Positions 54,524 to 63,660 are shown, counted from the stretch's first letter. The stretch is DNA of 64,000 bases from Ilumatobacter fluminis (GCF_004364865.1 NZ_SOAU01000001.1:496001-560000); one strand, 5' to 3'. The notes: generated by a model not told the origin, from the letters alone. Numbers and translations are program-made.

Positions 54524-55030
54524 CTACTGGATCTGGTGGGCCCGGTCGCCGAGCTCGGCGAAGAACGGCTCGACGTTGTGCTTCTTCGCGGTGTCCTGCT
54601 TCATCGCCCGGAGCCCGACCCGATCGGTGCGCCACGCTCCGCCGCCGAAGTCGAGCAGCAGGTGTCGCAGGTGGGTGCCGGCCCCGTAGTCCTCGTCGAC
54701 CCAGTGCACCTGGAAGTCGCGCGCGGGCGCGGTGTGGAGCAGGGCCTTGGGCCGATCCCGCCAGTTCCGGCTGCCGTAGACGATCTGGTCGTCGGTGAGG
54801 GCGAGGAACGTCTTGTCCTGGAACTGGCCGACCTTGTCGTCGTCGTCGAGTCCGAGCTCGGCCGCCTTGTTGCGGATGATCTCGACACCGGAGAAGTTCA
54901 TGTTGGTGTTCATGCCCGGAGCGTGGGTGTTCTGCGGCGCCCAGGTCTGTGTGACGAGGTAGGAGACGAGGGTCTCGCCCGGTGCGTGCTCGCCGAGCCA
55001 GGCCTGACAATGCTCTTCCTTGAACGCCAT
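54524..55030 (-). CDS. Hypothetical protein, 168 aa
   Basis: A soluble protein with no signal or membrane segment. It contains a conserved-looking core, FSGVEIIRNKAAELG then KTFLALTDDQIVYGSRN, which alternates strands as in a PH-like or beta-barrel fold. The C-terminus is mixed. Family not recognised. It is transcribed against nagA and stands alone, 73 nt from the next minus-strand gene. Confidence 0.6.
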   Translation of the reverse strand: MAFKEEHCQAWLGEHAPGETLVSYLVTQTWAPQNTHAPGMNTNMNFSGVEIIRNKAAELGLDDDDKVGQFQDKTFLALTDDQIVYGSRNWRDRPKALLHTAPARDFQVHWVDEDYGAGTHLRHLLLDFGGGAWRTDRVGLRAMKQDTAKKHNVEPFFAELGDRAHQIQ

Positions 55031-55103
55031 GCGTCGACCGTAGCCCGGCCCGGCCCGAGGCCAGGACGGCGCCCGGTCAGCGGGTCACCAACCGTCTGAT
55101 GCG

Positions 55104-55511
55104 CTAGCCCGACCGGATACGCGACGGCGTCATGACGAGGAGGACGAACGTGTCCGGCGCCTCTGCCCAGGCGTCGTAGGTCGCCTTGCGGCTCGGGTCG
55201 TCGAGGTCCCAGTAGCGGCGGGCGAGCCGGAGTGCGAGTTCGCCGGCGCCTGGACCACCGATCGTGACGTCGCCGTCCCACGCGATCCAGGCTTCGGGTT
55301 CGTCGACGGTGTTGTGGATGACGAGGGAAGCGGCGGGACGGTCGCGGAGCCGGTCGACCTTCTTGCTGTCGCCGGCGGCGAACATGCGCACGACCTCACC
55401 GTCCCAGTCGAACCAGACCGGCACGCCGATCGGAGAGCCGTCGTCGCGCACCATCACGAGCGTCGCAACGCGAGGCCCCTCGAGCAGGAACGCCTTCGCT
55501 TCATCGATCAT
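55104..55511 (-). CDS. Pyridoxamine 5'-phosphate oxidase-like (split-barrel flavin/F420) protein
   Basis: A 135-aa split-barrel protein. RVATLVMVRDDGSPIGVPVWFDWDGE is the first beta hairpin; the DSKKVDRLRDRPAASLVI segment contacts cofactor phosphate in this family. ATG 55511 is chosen because the domain begins just after it; GTG 55595 would add 28 residues. Such actinobacterial proteins often bind F420, FMN or heme. Substrate unknown. Confidence 0.72.
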   Translation of the reverse strand: MIDEAKAFLLEGPRVATLVMVRDDGSPIGVPVWFDWDGEVVRMFAAGDSKKVDRLRDRPAASLVIHNTVDEPEAWIAWDGDVTIGGPGAGELALRLARRYWDLDDPSRKATYDAWAEAPDTFVLLVMTPSRIRSG

Positions 55512-55715
55512 CAGCACGCGACTGTAGGTGAGCCGACGGTGTTGCCACTCGGTCCCTCCGGGTTCGATCGGTGGGGAGGGATGCGCGTCCGCCACCGGAC
55601 TCGGTGGGCTCGAAACGTTCGGCGACCCGGCGCGCCCTCCGCTTCCTGCACTGGGTCGCCAATAGCCATCGGGCCCACGAACGGTCCTGACATCAGGTGC
55701 GCCAGAGTTTGCGAC

Positions 55716-55934
55716 GTGTCGGGTTCCTGCCTGCTCTTCCTTGTCTTGGCGATGCTCGCGACCTTCTTCGTTCGTGAAGCCGTCATCGGGATCAGGAACT
55801 GGTCGGACGACGGTGCGCTGATCCGATCGCGGTGTGGCAACAGTCAGGCCGCATGGCTGCGCCGCATCTCGATACCGCTCGCGGTCGTCCTCGTGCCCAT
55901 CAGCATCGCCGGTCTGGTCGTCTGCCTCTCCTGA
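55716..55934 (+). CDS. Putative small membrane protein
   Basis: A 72-aa candidate starting at GTG 55716, with two hydrophobic helices (LLFLVLAMLATFFV and IPLAVVLVPISIAGLVV). No strong ribosome-binding site. The open frame extends upstream without support. It may be real because codon bias is reasonable and the gap is otherwise empty, but confidence is low. Confidence 0.35.
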   Translation: MSGSCLLFLVLAMLATFFVREAVIGIRNWSDDGALIRSRCGNSQAAWLRRISIPLAVVLVPISIAGLVVCLS

Positions 55935-55985
55935 CGGCCGCTCGTGACCCCCAAAGGACGATCGGCCCGACTCGACCTGCCCGGG

Positions 55986-56639
55986 TCAGGTCACCCGGCC
56001 AGTACGGAAGGCGAAGGCGGCGAGTTCGACGCGGTTGCGGGCGCCGAGCTTGGTGAGGATCGCGTTGACATGGGTCTTCACGGTGGCGACCGACAGGTGG
56101 AGGAGTTCGGCGATCTCGGCGTTGGTATGGCCGGCGGCGACGAGGGCGACGACGTCCTCCTCGCGTTCGGTGAGCGCGTCGAACGGCTCCTGCGTCGGTG
56201 CGGCCGGGTCGGGTGCCGCCGCCAATCGGCGCAACAGGCGACCGGTGATCTCGGGGGCCACGAGGCCGTCCCCCGACGCCGCTGCACGAACCGCCTCGAT
56301 CACCAACGCCGCACTCGCGCTCTTCAGGAGGAACCCGACCGCTCCGGCCGACAGTGCGTCGTCGACGACCCGGTCCTCGTCGAACGTGGTGACGATCACC
56401 ACCTGCGCCCCGCCGCTGCCGAACTCGCGTCGCAACTCGACGCACGCCTCGACGCCGCCGAGTCGCGGCATGCGCACGTCGAGCAGACACACGTCAGGCC
56501 GGACGCGGTGTGCCGCCTCGACCGCTTCCCGACCGTCGGCTGCGGTCGCAACGACCTCGATGTCGTCGGCTCGGGAGAGCATCAACGCCAACCCGTCGCG
56601 CGCCATCTCCTGGTCGTCGGCGATCAGGACCCGGATCAC
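55986..56639 (-). CDS. Two-component response regulator, NarL/LuxR type
   Basis: A 217-aa regulator. The receiver domain has D8-D9, the phosphorylated D54 (CLLDVRMP) and the Lys in GFLLKSA. The C-terminal LuxR helix-turn-helix is LTEREEDVVALVAAGHTNAE and HLSVATVKTHVNAIL. GTG 56639 is the true start and overlaps the kinase stop by 4 nt. It acts with the kinase on unknown targets; a palindrome at 57782 is nearby. Confidence 0.92.
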   Translation of the reverse strand: MIRVLIADDQEMARDGLALMLSRADDIEVVATAADGREAVEAAHRVRPDVCLLDVRMPRLGGVEACVELRREFGSGGAQVVIVTTFDEDRVVDDALSAGAVGFLLKSASAALVIEAVRAAASGDGLVAPEITGRLLRRLAAAPDPAAPTQEPFDALTEREEDVVALVAAGHTNAEIAELLHLSVATVKTHVNAILTKLGARNRVELAAFAFRTGRVT

Positions 56640-57721
56640 GTGTCCGACCTCCCCGTCGGCAGCCGCGCCTCGACGCGCCACCCACCCGTCGGCGTCGGAC
56701 CGGACGTACAACTCCCGCCGATCAGCTCGGCACGCTCGCCCATGCCGCGCAGCCCGAATCCGGTCGTGCCCGATGCCGGTCGTGACCGTGAGCCGTCGTC
56801 GGTGATCGTCATGGTGAGTTCGTCGCCCTCGCATCGGACGTCGACCTGAATCCGGGTGGCGCCGACGGCGTGCCGCCGACAGTTGGTCACGGCTTCGCGG
56901 GCGATTCGGAACACGGCGCCGGTGACGGCTTGCCCCGGCCGACCGAGATCGTCGTCGACCGAGACCAGGACCGGAGGGGTGCCGTCGGGGCCGAGGAACT
57001 CGGCGAGGTCGGACAAGTCCGTGCCGACGGCGAGTGATTCGTCGTCGCGGAGGATCCGGACGATCTGGCGCATCTCGTCGAGCGCAGACGAGGCGGCGTC
57101 GTGGATGCCGGCGAGGGACCGGTCGACGTCGGCGTGATCGTCATCGAGGGTCGCCCGGGCTCCTTCGGCGCTCATTGCGATGGCCGACACGTGGTGGGCG
57201 ACCACGTCGTGGAGCTCTCGGGCGATGCGTTCCCGCTCGGCGGTGCGCACCTGTTCGGCCTTGGCGGCCTCGGCCTGTCGCCGCCACCGGATGGCGAGCG
57301 CCGTCGCCATCGCCAGCGCCCACACCGACAGGAGGAACACCACGTCGCCGACGGTGCGGTCGTCGGCCAGTCCCTCGACCGCCACCGCCGTGGCGGATCC
57401 CAGCACGCCGACACCGGCGACCGTGCGGCGGTCACCGGCGTACGCGACGTCGGCGAGGACGAGCGCGACGACCACGAACTGGCCGAACGGCACCTGCCCG
57501 GGTGAGTCGACCACCTCGGCCCCGAACGCAACCGCTGCGAGGGCACCGAGCGCTGTGACGGCGCCCAGCGGTCGGGTGTGCTCGCGGCTGACGAGCGCCG
57601 CCACTGCCACGACGGCCGACAGCGCGGTCCACGGTTGCCACGGCTCGATCCCCTCGGGCACGTCGGCGATCGCGATCAGCAGTGCCAAGACCGCTCCGCC
57701 GATTCGCCACACATGGTGCAC
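56636..57721 (-). CDS. Sensor histidine kinase, HisKA_3 (NarL partner) type
   Basis: A 361-aa membrane sensor with about four or five helices in the first 145 residues and no large external domain. The dimerisation motif RERIARELHDVVAHHVSAI carries the phosphorylated H171. The ATPase domain includes REAVTNCRRHA and GFGLRGMGERAEL. It probably senses a membrane-associated signal. The upstream gene pair is divergent, with a membrane protein at 57866. Confidence 0.9.
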   Translation of the reverse strand: MHHVWRIGGAVLALLIAIADVPEGIEPWQPWTALSAVVAVAALVSREHTRPLGAVTALGALAAVAFGAEVVDSPGQVPFGQFVVVALVLADVAYAGDRRTVAGVGVLGSATAVAVEGLADDRTVGDVVFLLSVWALAMATALAIRWRRQAEAAKAEQVRTAERERIARELHDVVAHHVSAIAMSAEGARATLDDDHADVDRSLAGIHDAASSALDEMRQIVRILRDDESLAVGTDLSDLAEFLGPDGTPPVLVSVDDDLGRPGQAVTGAVFRIAREAVTNCRRHAVGATRIQVDVRCEGDELTMTITDDGSRSRPASGTTGFGLRGMGERAELIGGSCTSGPTPTGGWRVEARLPTGRSDT

Positions 57722-57781
57722 CTCGTCGAGCGTAGGCGTGCCACGCCGGTCGGGACATCGATCGAACGGTTGATTGCCACG

Positions 57782-57797
57782 CCGATCGATCGATCGG
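57782..57797. promoter_or_regulatory. 16-bp perfect palindrome in divergent gap
   Basis: CCGATCGATCGATCGG lies between the histidine kinase and the divergent membrane-protein gene, 60-70 bp from each start. It is a candidate binding site for the LuxR-type regulator or another dimeric repressor. Part of the symmetry comes from the GATC repeat itself. Confidence 0.4.
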
Positions 57798-57865
57798 TCG
57801 CAGGTGGCGCAGAACGATCGTCGGGCCGATGTGCGGCCGACGTCTCGGCGTCAGGCTCGGATCCC

Positions 57866-58870
57866 ATGCTCGAACGATTCATCACCGGGGCGCGAACCCT
57901 CACATGGCTCCTCGCCGCCGCCGTCGCTGCCTGCATGGCCTCCGAACGTCTGTACTGGTACTGGGGTGGCATCGGCCCCGACTCGTTCGGCGTGCTCGGC
58001 TCCTTCTACGCCGTCGCCACGGCAGTCGCGTTCGCCGCCCTCGCCACCATCCGGTCGTCGGGATGGCGCACCGTCGTCCTCGGTGGCGCATTGTTCGCAC
58101 TGATCGTCGAAGGGATCATCACCCCCGTCATGTACGAGGACGGTCCGCTGCCGGTGTTGTTCTTGATGTTCGTCGGCTGGCACGGCGTGCTCGCCTTCGG
58201 GGTGTTCGTCGTCTGGTTCCGCCGCCTGGCACTCGACCGGCGGCGACTCGCACTCACCGCGTCGGCCGCCACCGTCGGCGTCGGCTGGGGAGTGTGGGCA
58301 CTCGCGAGTTCGGTCACCGACCGCGAGACTGCCGAGGAGATGGCGCTCGACGGCGGGTCGTCCGAGGTGCTCGACCCGGCAGCGTTTCTCGAATACGGGC
58401 TCTGGGTCGCCCTGACCCTGGTGCTGGCGCACTTGGTCATGGACCGGTGTTGGCCGGCCGTGGGCTGGCGGATGAGCCGGGCCGGTCTGGTGACGACCGG
58501 CCTCGCCACCACGTTCCTGGCGCTCACGATGGTGGTGCCGGCGGTCTTCTGGGCGCCACTCAAGCTCGCCGCCATCGGCTGGGTCCTCTGGAAGATCGCC
58601 CGCCGCCACGACGCGGTGGGTGGATCGACCGTGGTCGATGCGCTCGCAGGACGGATCCGAGTCCGTGATCTTGTCCCTCTCGCGATCATGCCGCTCACCG
58701 CTGCCGCTACGTACAACGCCCTCTGGCCGCTACGCGACCATGATTCGATGGAGGCTGTTTTCTGGTCGGCGATCTGCGCCCAGGTGCTCGTCGGCGTCGT
58801 CGCTCTGGCTCGCAGCGTTCGCCCGTCGGCCGACGACCGCCATCGACATGCGGAACCCGTCACCGTCTGA
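57866..58870 (+). CDS. Hypothetical polytopic membrane protein
   Basis: A 334-aa protein with about eight or nine hydrophobic helices (first one TWLLAAAVAACMASERLYWYW). Short charged loops and no catalytic motif. Start ATG 57866; the frame is open upstream. Divergent from the two-component system and possibly regulated by it. Function not recognised. Confidence 0.65.
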   Translation: MLERFITGARTLTWLLAAAVAACMASERLYWYWGGIGPDSFGVLGSFYAVATAVAFAALATIRSSGWRTVVLGGALFALIVEGIITPVMYEDGPLPVLFLMFVGWHGVLAFGVFVVWFRRLALDRRRLALTASAATVGVGWGVWALASSVTDRETAEEMALDGGSSEVLDPAAFLEYGLWVALTLVLAHLVMDRCWPAVGWRMSRAGLVTTGLATTFLALTMVVPAVFWAPLKLAAIGWVLWKIARRHDAVGGSTVVDALAGRIRVRDLVPLAIMPLTAAATYNALWPLRDHDSMEAVFWSAICAQVLVGVVALARSVRPSADDRHRHAEPVTV

Positions 58871-58933
58871 CGGCCCGGCGACTGCCGCAGCGACAGGTGT
58901 TGGGGCAGACTGTGGACGGTCGAGGCGAACACC

Positions 58934-59446
58934 ATGGGATCCGAGTTGCACATCGAGCGGCGGGACGCCGGCACGGGAAACCGCGCCCAGATCCCCGAAT
59001 CCGAGTGGCTCGAGTTCGTGGGCTCGTCACCCGACTTCGAGCTCCGCGACACGTTGACCGCCACCAGTTCGCGCGGCGACGAGGCGACCGTCGCGGGGCC
59101 GTTCGGATGCTGGACGGGACATCCCGTCGTCGCCGAGGTGCCGTTCCGATGGTGGGCCGGTCGAGTCGCCGTGGCGTTCGACGATGAGCATGCGCTGACC
59201 GGTGCGCTGCTCGTCGCCGCAGCGCTCGACGCGTCGGTGTCCGACGACGACGGCAACGTCTACGAGGCGCCCGAGCCCGACTGGCAGTTCCCCGCCTCGG
59301 ACGAACCGCGACCCGATCCGGTCGCCGCCGACACGCCGAGCTTCGACTCGCCACCCGAACGCGACGAGGTGGCGTTCGACTTCGACGGTGAGCCGACCTT
59401 CTGGGACCGGGTCCGTCAGTGGTTCGGTCGACGTCGGTCGCCCTGA
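58934..59446 (+). CDS. Hypothetical protein, 170 aa
   Basis: A soluble acidic protein. The N-terminal 115 residues look globular (LTATSSRGDEATVAGPFGCW, VPFRWWAGRVAVAF), and the C-terminus is a disordered, Pro/Asp-rich tail ending in WFGRRRSP. No family recognised. It is placed between the membrane protein and an aldolase without overlap. Confidence 0.6.
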   Translation: MGSELHIERRDAGTGNRAQIPESEWLEFVGSSPDFELRDTLTATSSRGDEATVAGPFGCWTGHPVVAEVPFRWWAGRVAVAFDDEHALTGALLVAAALDASVSDDDGNVYEAPEPDWQFPASDEPRPDPVAADTPSFDSPPERDEVAFDFDGEPTFWDRVRQWFGRRRSP

Positions 59447-59495
59447 GCAGCGAGCGAGCGAGGCACGACTTCGAGTGCGCGACAATCGACGGTCG

Positions 59496-60131
59496 ATGAG
59501 CGACCTCCGAGATCACGCCCTCGCTTGCCTCCGGGCCGACCGGATCATGGCCGTCCTGCGGCAGATCCCACGCGAACACCTCGTGCCGTTGTGCGACCTC
59601 CTCGTCGAGCGGGGCGTGCGCTCGCTCGAGATCACCCACGACTATCCCGGCACCGTCGACGACGTCGCCTTCCTCGTCGACCGGTTCGGCGACGAAGCAT
59701 CGGTCGGCGTCGGGACCACGTGGACGATCGAGCAGGCCGAGTCGGCAGCGGCTGCGGGCTCGACGTTCTGCGTGCTCCCGGGCATCGACGTCGCCACGGC
59801 CGAGCGCAGCGCCGAACTCGGCATGCTCACCCTGCCGGGGGTGCAGACGCCGGCCGAGATCCAGACCGCGATCCGCCACGGGGCCGACGTGCTCAAGTTC
59901 TTCCCGGCCGACCCGCCCGGCCCTGCCTGGCTCGCCCAGGTCGCCCCGGCCTATCGGCAGCGTCCGTTCATGGCGACCGGTGGCGTCTCGACCCAGAACA
60001 TGCAGGCGTTCTACGACGCCGGCGCGATCGCCGTCGGCATGGGCGACAGCCTGTTCGGCTCGTACGACGATCTCGCGACGGCACGAACGATGATCGACGC
60101 CGCCGTGGCCGTCGCCCGTCGAGACGACTGA
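59496..60131 (+). CDS. KDPG/KHG-type 2-keto-3-deoxy acid-phosphate aldolase
   Basis: A 211-aa class I aldolase. E46 in SLEITHDYPG and the Schiff-base K134 in ADVLKFFPAD are in place; GVGTTWT and MATGGVSTQN are the phosphate and Gly loops. TLPGVQTPAE is typical. ATG 59496 is chosen; the frame is open upstream. It cleaves 2-keto-3-deoxy-6-phosphogluconate or a similar acid to pyruvate. It is separated from the acid-sugar island but could share its products. Confidence 0.87.
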   Translation: MSDLRDHALACLRADRIMAVLRQIPREHLVPLCDLLVERGVRSLEITHDYPGTVDDVAFLVDRFGDEASVGVGTTWTIEQAESAAAAGSTFCVLPGIDVATAERSAELGMLTLPGVQTPAEIQTAIRHGADVLKFFPADPPGPAWLAQVAPAYRQRPFMATGGVSTQNMQAFYDAGAIAVGMGDSLFGSYDDLATARTMIDAAVAVARRDD

Positions 60132-60136
60132 CGAGG

Positions 60137-61420
60137 TCAGGCCGTCGGCGGTGAGCCGTCGTCCACCGAATCGGCAGGGCCGAGCCGGCGCAGCGCCCAG
60201 GCTCCGAGCAACGGGCCCGGGGCGAGGACGGCGAAGGCTGCCCACCAGCTGACGTGATCGCGGAGCCACGGCACGATCCAGATCGTGGCGACCGTGAGCA
60301 GGAAGCCGAGAGCGAGCTGCACGGTGAGCGCGGTGCCGACGAAACGCTGATCGCAGCGCTCGCTCACGATCGCCGAGAACTGCGCCGAGTCGGCCACCAC
60401 GCTCACACCCCACAGCACCGCCAGCACGACGATGACCGACAGGGGGATCCCCGGCGCGCCGATGATCAGCGCGATCGTGCCCGACATGAGCATCGCCGCC
60501 ATGGCAGCTCTCGCCTTGCCGACACGGTCGCCCCACCTGCCGGCGATCACGCTGCCGACGGCCCCGGCAGCGATCACCACGAACGCCACGGCCGACGGGT
60601 CGAGGCCCGACCCGTCGGCGTCGAAGCGGTCGGCGAGGAACAGCGGGACCCAGGCCCACATCGCGTACAGCTCCCACATGTGGCCGAAGTAGGCGACGGT
60701 CGAGATCCGGACGTCACGGTCGCGCAACGCCACCCACGCCTCCCGCCACCGGAAGTCGGTCGCCGGGAACGGAAACGGCCCGACGGCGACGAACACGCCG
60801 ACGATGCCGCCGCCCAGCACCGTCAAGAGTGAGGTGGCGACGAGCACCGAGTCCCAGTCGGCGCCACCGACCGCGTTGACGAGATGAGGTGCTGCGCTGC
60901 CGACCGTCAGCGCAGCGATCAGCACACCCATCGCGAAGCCGCGGCCGGCACGGAACCAGCTCGCCACGAGCTTCATCGCCGGTGGATAGACACCGGCGAG
61001 GAACACACCGGTCAGGAATCGGAGGGCCACGGCGGGGGCGTACGCGTCGGCGAGCACGATCGCGGCGTTGGCCGCGGCCGCGAGCAGTGCGGCGCCGAGC
61101 ACCAGGGTCGGTGGTGCGATCCGGTCGGCCAGGCCGAGCGCGGCCGAGACGAGGGCGCCGACGACGAAGCCGAGCTGCAGCACGATGATGAGCACCGACG
61201 CCGACCCGGTCGACAACGCCCATCGGTCGGTCAGGGTCGGCAGCACCGCCGAGGTGCTGAACCACGTCGTCATCGCCAGCATCAACCCGACGGCGAGCAC
61301 CGTCAGGGTCTGCGTGCGTCGCCGGGGTGCAAGGCCCGGGCTGGCGCTCCTGGGAGGAGGAAGCGCGTCGTCCGGAACGATCGCCGCGGCAGAGGTCGGG
61401 TTTCGTCGCGGCTCGGGCAC
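60137..61420 (-). CDS. MFS transporter
   Basis: A 427-aa carrier with 12 helices (first one LTVLAVGLMLAMTTWFSTSAV). GLADRIAPPT and AGRWGDRVGKARA are the two cytosolic loop motifs. The N-terminal 30 residues are basic and disordered. GTG start. The family resembles general drug or metabolite exporters; substrate unknown. Convergent with the aldolase gene (5 bp apart). Confidence 0.82.
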   Translation of the reverse strand: MPEPRRNPTSAAAIVPDDALPPPRSASPGLAPRRRTQTLTVLAVGLMLAMTTWFSTSAVLPTLTDRWALSTGSASVLIIVLQLGFVVGALVSAALGLADRIAPPTLVLGAALLAAAANAAIVLADAYAPAVALRFLTGVFLAGVYPPAMKLVASWFRAGRGFAMGVLIAALTVGSAAPHLVNAVGGADWDSVLVATSLLTVLGGGIVGVFVAVGPFPFPATDFRWREAWVALRDRDVRISTVAYFGHMWELYAMWAWVPLFLADRFDADGSGLDPSAVAFVVIAAGAVGSVIAGRWGDRVGKARAAMAAMLMSGTIALIIGAPGIPLSVIVVLAVLWGVSVVADSAQFSAIVSERCDQRFVGTALTVQLALGFLLTVATIWIVPWLRDHVSWWAAFAVLAPGPLLGAWALRRLGPADSVDDGSPPTA

Positions 61421-61480
61421 GGCGGGTCTAACCCGCGCGGCGGCCCGCTGCTTCCCGAACGAGCGACGGATTCGGCAGGG

Positions 61481-61933
61481 TCAGCGCTCGACGATCTTGG
61501 CCAGGCTGCGCATCGCCAGCTTGAAGCCCATTGCGCTCAGCTTGGCGATCACCGGCGCCGTGAAGCCGGGCGCGTACGGCACGGTGACGTCCTCGAGCCA
61601 GACGACGGCGGTGCCCGAACCCTCCGGCACGACCGTGAAGCCGGCCCGACCCGTCAAGACCGGACCCAGTTTCTCGACCTCGCAGGCACCGATCGACTCC
61701 TCGTCGTCCCACGTGCACCGGGCGACCCGCATCCGGTCCTCGAGCGTGAGCGGGCCGTAGCCGGTGAAGGCCGTCAGCTCGGCCCCGACGGCCGTCGCGT
61801 CTCCGGGCGCGACGTCCATGCGCGTGGCGGGGATCCAGTCGCCGTGGCCGTTCCAGTCGATCATCTCGTCCCACACCCGGCGCGGTGGAGCGTCGAAGCT
61901 CGTCCTGACCTCGAATCGCACAGCAGCCGACAT
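61481..61933 (-). CDS. SRPBCC (polyketide cyclase/START-like) family protein
   Basis: A 150-aa helix-grip protein. RFEVRTSFDAPPRRVWDEMIDWNGHGDWIP is the N-terminal strand-helix-helix with the typical Trp. The C-terminal long helix is VIAKLSAMGFKLAMRSLAKI. ATG 61933. Members bind lipids or other hydrophobic ligands. Next to a thiolase, a lipid role is possible but not shown. Confidence 0.78.
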   Translation of the reverse strand: MSAAVRFEVRTSFDAPPRRVWDEMIDWNGHGDWIPATRMDVAPGDATAVGAELTAFTGYGPLTLEDRMRVARCTWDDEESIGACEVEKLGPVLTGRAGFTVVPEGSGTAVVWLEDVTVPYAPGFTAPVIAKLSAMGFKLAMRSLAKIVER

Positions 61934-61991
61934 GACCAGTGCTACGGAATCGGACCGCTCGCGGGATGCGCGCCGCCCCGAGACCTGGGAC

Positions 61992-63149
61992 TCAGTTGCG
62001 GCGCTCGAGGATCGAGCAGTAGTTGGCGACACCGGAGCCGCCCATGTTGAACACGCAGCCGAGTTCGGCGTCGGCCTTCTGGAGATCGCCGGCCTCGCCG
62101 TTGAGCTGCATCGCCGACATGACGTGCATCGACACGCCGGTCGCGCCGACCGGGTGTCCCTTCGCCTTCAGGCCGCCCGACAGGTTGATCGGCAGGTCGC
62201 CGTCGGGGAAGACGGTGCCCTGCTCGAGCGCCGAGGCACCCTTGCCCTTGGGCGCCAGACCCATCGCCTCGTAGACGAGCAGCTCGGCGATCGTGAAGCA
62301 GTCGTGGATCTCGGCGAAGTCGAGGTCGTCGACCTGGATGCCGGCTCGGTCGAACGCCGAGCCGAACGCCCTGGCCGGCCCTTCGAAGTCGGTGAGCTTG
62401 CGGCGCGACATCGGGAGCACGTCCTGGACGTGGGCCGTCGAGCGGAAGCGGACGGCACGGTCGTACTGCTTGGCGACGTCGTCGGAGGCGATCACGATCG
62501 CGGCGGCGCCGTCGGAAATGAGGGAGCAGTCGGTGACGCGGAGCGGGTCGGCGACGATCGGGTTCTTCTCGGACACGGTGTTGCAGAACTCGAAGCCGAC
62601 GTCCTTGCGCATGTGCGCCAGCGGGTTCTTCACCCCGTTGGCGTGGTTCTTCGCGGCGATCGTGGCGAGCGTCGACGAGTGGTCGCCGAACTCGTCGAAG
62701 TAGGCCTGCGCGAACTGGGCGAAGATCTGCGGGAACGACAGGCCGCCCTCTTCCTTCTGGTACGACGCACCACCGAGTGCGGCGGCCACGTCGGCGGTGC
62801 TGTTGTTCGTCATCTTCTCGGCGCCGACGACGAGGACGATTTCGGCGTCGCCCGCCTTGATCGCATTGATGGCGTTGTAGATCGCCGCCGATCCCGACGC
62901 GCACGCGTTCTCGACGCGGGTCGCCGGCTTCCAGCGGAGGCCTTCGTCGGCCTGGATCGTCAGCGAGGCCGGAAAGCCGTCGGCGACGAGCCCGCTATTG
63001 AAGTGGCCGAGCCACGTGGCGTCGATCTCGTTCGAGGAGATGCCGGCGTCCGCGATCGCGCCGCGTGCGACGCTGATGATCATCTCTTCGAGGGTGTCGT
63101 CGCGGCGGCCGAACGGCAGATGCGACCAGCCGATGATGCTCGGGTTCAT
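61992..63149 (-). CDS. Thiolase family protein (acetyl-CoA acetyltransferase-like)
   Basis: A 385-aa thiolase-fold protein. The nucleophilic C83 is in RVENACASGSAA, the His in GHPVGATG and the second Cys region in GGSGVANYCSIL; HDCFTIAELL is the SCP2-type thiolase motif. ATG 63149 has GGAG 5 nt upstream. SCP2-type thiolases of actinobacteria act in steroid or branched acyl-CoA degradation. No DUF35 partner is visible beside it. Confidence 0.88.
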   Translation of the reverse strand: MNPSIIGWSHLPFGRRDDTLEEMIISVARGAIADAGISSNEIDATWLGHFNSGLVADGFPASLTIQADEGLRWKPATRVENACASGSAAIYNAINAIKAGDAEIVLVVGAEKMTNNSTADVAAALGGASYQKEEGGLSFPQIFAQFAQAYFDEFGDHSSTLATIAAKNHANGVKNPLAHMRKDVGFEFCNTVSEKNPIVADPLRVTDCSLISDGAAAIVIASDDVAKQYDRAVRFRSTAHVQDVLPMSRRKLTDFEGPARAFGSAFDRAGIQVDDLDFAEIHDCFTIAELLVYEAMGLAPKGKGASALEQGTVFPDGDLPINLSGGLKAKGHPVGATGVSMHVMSAMQLNGEAGDLQKADAELGCVFNMGGSGVANYCSILERRN

Positions 63150-63235
63150 GAGTGCTCCGTCTCGTCGTCGCCCAACGCGTCGCCGGGCGTCACGACCCCC
63201 TTGGTAGTCGCCCACCCGACGACCAGCCAACTCCA

Positions 63236-63283
63236 GTTCTCGGCGGCTGTGGGCCGGGATACCGGACGGTGGCCGCCGAGATC
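63236..63283. repeat. 48-bp imperfect palindromic repeat, copy A
   Basis: Outer arms GTTCTCGGCGG and CCGCCGAGATC pair, and the centre GTGGGCCGGGAT / CCGGAC is shared with copies B (63307) and C (45452). It lies upstream of the thiolase start, 23 bp from copy B. Confidence 0.65.
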
Positions 63284-63306
63284 TGATGGTGATACGACCT
63301 CAGGTC

Positions 63307-63354
63307 GTTCTCGGCGGTTGTGGTCCGGGATTTCGGACTACAGCCGCCGAGAAC
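63307..63354. repeat. 48-bp palindromic repeat, copy B (most symmetric)
   Basis: An 11-bp perfect outer stem (GTTCTCGGCGG/CCGCCGAGAAC) continues through TGTGGTCCG/CGGACTACA with one G-T type mismatch around the loop GGATTT. It lies 15 bp after the small lipoprotein gene's stop and may also end that transcript. Confidence 0.7.
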
Positions 63355-63369
63355 GCTGGGGTGGAGATC

Positions 63370-63660
63370 TCAGCCGATGCAGCCGTTCAGGGCCTCGCCG
63401 ATGGTCTCGAGCACGTCGGCGTCGACGTCGTCGGGATCGACGGCGTTCGCGAAGTCCTCGACGTCGGAGAGCGAGATGCTGCCGGCGACCTTGTCGGCGA
63501 CGCAGGCGGCCTCGTCCTCCGGCGCGCCCTGGTCGACGAACGCCTGAGCGATCTGCTCCGCCGAGGCACCGCCGCCACCCGAATCATCGTCTCCACCGCA
63601 GGCGGCGAGGGGCAGTGCCAACGCCGCCAGGGTGATCGTCATCGTCGTGAGCGTCTTCAT
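63370..63660 (-). CDS. Small secreted lipoprotein
   Basis: A 96-aa protein with a signal peptide (TLTTMTITLAALALPL) and lipobox LAAC near residue 21, then a Gly/Ser/Asp linker and a compact acidic domain (SAEQIAQAFVDQGAP) with two Cys (AACVADK and GCIG) that could form a disulfide. Small actinobacterial lipoproteins of this shape are common and mostly uncharacterised. Confidence 0.7.
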   Translation of the reverse strand: MKTLTTMTITLAALALPLAACGGDDDSGGGGASAEQIAQAFVDQGAPEDEAACVADKVAGSISLSDVEDFANAVDPDDVDADVLETIGEALNGCIG

